From Deinococcus sp. (GTDB taxonomy: Bacteria; Deinococcota; Deinococci; Deinococcales; Deinococcaceae): a stretch of 5,628 bases of DNA. Numbering within the stretch: the first letter of the stretch is position 1; the number at the start of each line of letters is the position of its first letter. A model generated the notes under the pieces. The model did no database searches and was not told the origin of the DNA. It saw only the letters and a list, made by a program, of their open reading frames with translations. Shown here one piece after another: positions 5,146 to 5,628 of this stretch. The position numbers were made by a program, and so were the translations under genes. The stretch lies in NCBI GenBank assembly GCA_018260375.1, contig JAGLBF010000113.1, positions 1 through 5,628 of the forward strand, written 5' to 3'.

Positions 5146-5161
5146 GTCTAAAGGTCTAAGG
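5146..5161. repeat. 8-bp tandem duplication GTCTAAAG/GTCTAAGG
   Basis: Two adjacent octamers that differ at one base, in the middle of the divergent gap. They lie inside the spacer of the GCAGGC/GCCTGC inverted repeat. No role is assigned. Confidence 0.6.
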
Positions 5162-5194
5162 TTTGGGCCTGCTCAAGCTTGTCATCAGTCAGCC

Positions 5195-5249
5195 TGTGTC
5201 ATGCTCGCTCCACTGAATGGGGAGTGTAAGCCCTGCTTTTGCTGACACA
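5195..5249. repeat. 7-bp inverted repeat with inner stem
   Basis: TGTGTCA (5195-5201) is complementary to TGACACA (5243-5249). The 41-nt interior contains a short CACT/AGTG stem around a GAATGGGG loop. It lies about 105 bp before the VanW-type gene and could be an operator or a structured leader. Support is modest because the arms are short. Confidence 0.3.
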
Positions 5250-5340
5250 CACGGTTAAAGTTCAGTCTTCTAATCTGTATCCACCCTAGTTTAGTGACAC
5301 GTCTTATCTGCACGTAAGCCCACCCAAGAGCCGTACCCCT

Positions 5341-5344
5341 GGAG
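5341..5344 (+). promoter_or_regulatory. ribosome binding site of the VanW-type gene
   Basis: GGAG, followed by an A-rich stretch, lies 9 nt before the TTG at 5354. It is the main reason for choosing TTG over the ATG at 5432, which would remove the membrane segment. An in-frame TAA at 5315-5317 rules out any longer form beyond a few codons. Confidence 0.6.
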
Positions 5345-5353
5345 AAAAATACC

Positions 5354-5628
5354 TTGAGCCACACGAAACCCTGGATAATTGGTCTGAGCAGTGTAGCCGT
5401 GCTAGGCGGCGCGCTGGCGGTTGGACTGAGTATGAACCAAGACAGCTTGCCACAAAACGTCAGTATTGGCAGCGTGAATGTCAGCGGACTGAAGCATGAT
5501 GAGGCGCTTCAAAAGGTGATGACGGCCTATAAAGTGCCGCAAGTGACGGTCAAAGTGCTGGACACCGCTGCGCCTGCCGAGACAGCGGCCACTGTGCCTA
5601 CTGCTAGCAATACAAGTGCCAGTAATAC
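5354..5628 (+). CDS. VanW-family envelope protein, N-terminal part (runs off window)
   Basis: The first 91 codons are present, and the gene continues past the right edge. Residues about 7-27 form a hydrophobic segment (WIIGLSSVAVLGGALAVGL) after a short basic start, read as a signal anchor or signal peptide. So the rest should be outside the membrane. SLPQNVSIGSVNVSGLKHDE at 31-50 fits the 'G-x-V-x-V-x-G-L-x-x-x-E-A' opening of the YoaR-like putative peptidoglycan-binding domain that precedes VanW domains. Residues 71-91 are almost only Ala, Thr, Ser, Pro and Asn, a low-complexity stretch where the domain normally continues, so it may be an inserted linker. VanW proteins occur in many bacteria without vancomycin resistance and their function is poorly known. 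The TTG start is chosen for its Shine-Dalgarno and because it retains the signal segment. The VanW domain itself is not visible here. Confidence 0.65.
   Translation, partial: MSHTKPWIIGLSSVAVLGGALAVGLSMNQDSLPQNVSIGSVNVSGLKHDEALQKVMTAYKVPQVTVKVLDTAAPAETAATVPTASNTSASN

Larger units (their letters stand above)
5016..5353. other. 338-bp divergent intergenic region
   Basis: This stretch separates the ABC ATPase gene from the VanW-type gene and should hold promoters for both. It contains the leaderless -10 of the ATPase, two 8-bp tandem duplications, a 6-bp inverted repeat (GCAGGC 5139-5144 with GCCTGC 5167-5172), and a 7-bp inverted repeat at 5195-5249. TAATCT at 5271-5276 is a possible -10 for the downstream gene, with no clear -35. 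A 12-codon ATG frame at 5089-5127 has no family features. No gene is supported. Confidence 0.5.

Overview
The window looks like ordinary chromosomal DNA from a bacterium of the Deinococcus group, with moderately high GC. I infer the genus from four things: HisF and HisIE sequences that read like Deinococcus homologues; a VanW-type envelope protein; a mix of Shine-Dalgarno starts and apparently leaderless starts, in which a TANNNT hexamer lies 6-7 nt before the ATG (hisF and the ABC ATPase gene), a pattern known to be common in Deinococcus; and use of TTG as a start. No tool or database was used, so the genus is a judgement, not a match.

Layout. Positions 1-130 hold what may be the 3' end of an unidentified + strand gene. 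Then comes a small convergent gap with a degenerate 8-bp tandem repeat. A Crp/Fnr-family regulator runs on the - strand (259-972). Its upstream region (973-1241), shared with the divergent hisF, is rich in signals: a 10-bp perfect inverted repeat, a 17-bp tandem repeat and a second inverted repeat. hisF (1242-2033) and hisIE (2118-2819) follow on the + strand, separated by 84 bp that contain a possible 28-codon ORF overlapping the hisIE start. A 458-bp non-coding stretch with a strong bulged inverted repeat leads to prs (3278-4240). prs converges on a LolD/MacB-type ABC transporter ATPase (- strand, 4338-5015), with tandem hairpins and a 12-bp palindrome between them. A second long gap (5016-5353) separates the ATPase from the start of a VanW-family membrane-anchored protein that runs off the window at 5628.

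How the genes relate. prs makes PRPP, the sugar-phosphate donor that starts histidine (and purine) synthesis. HisIE carries out steps 2 and 3 of the histidine pathway, and HisF is the cyclase half of imidazole glycerol phosphate synthase. The three therefore form a loose PRPP-to-histidine cluster, although hisG, hisA, hisH and the rest are not here. The Crp-type regulator is divergent from hisF and could act on the shared intergenic region, which is inference only. The ABC ATPase and the VanW protein are divergent envelope-related genes. No permease lies beside the ATPase within this window.

I found no mobile element gene, CRISPR array, tRNA or rRNA, and no clear novel multi-gene system. The most unusual material is in the intergenic DNA.
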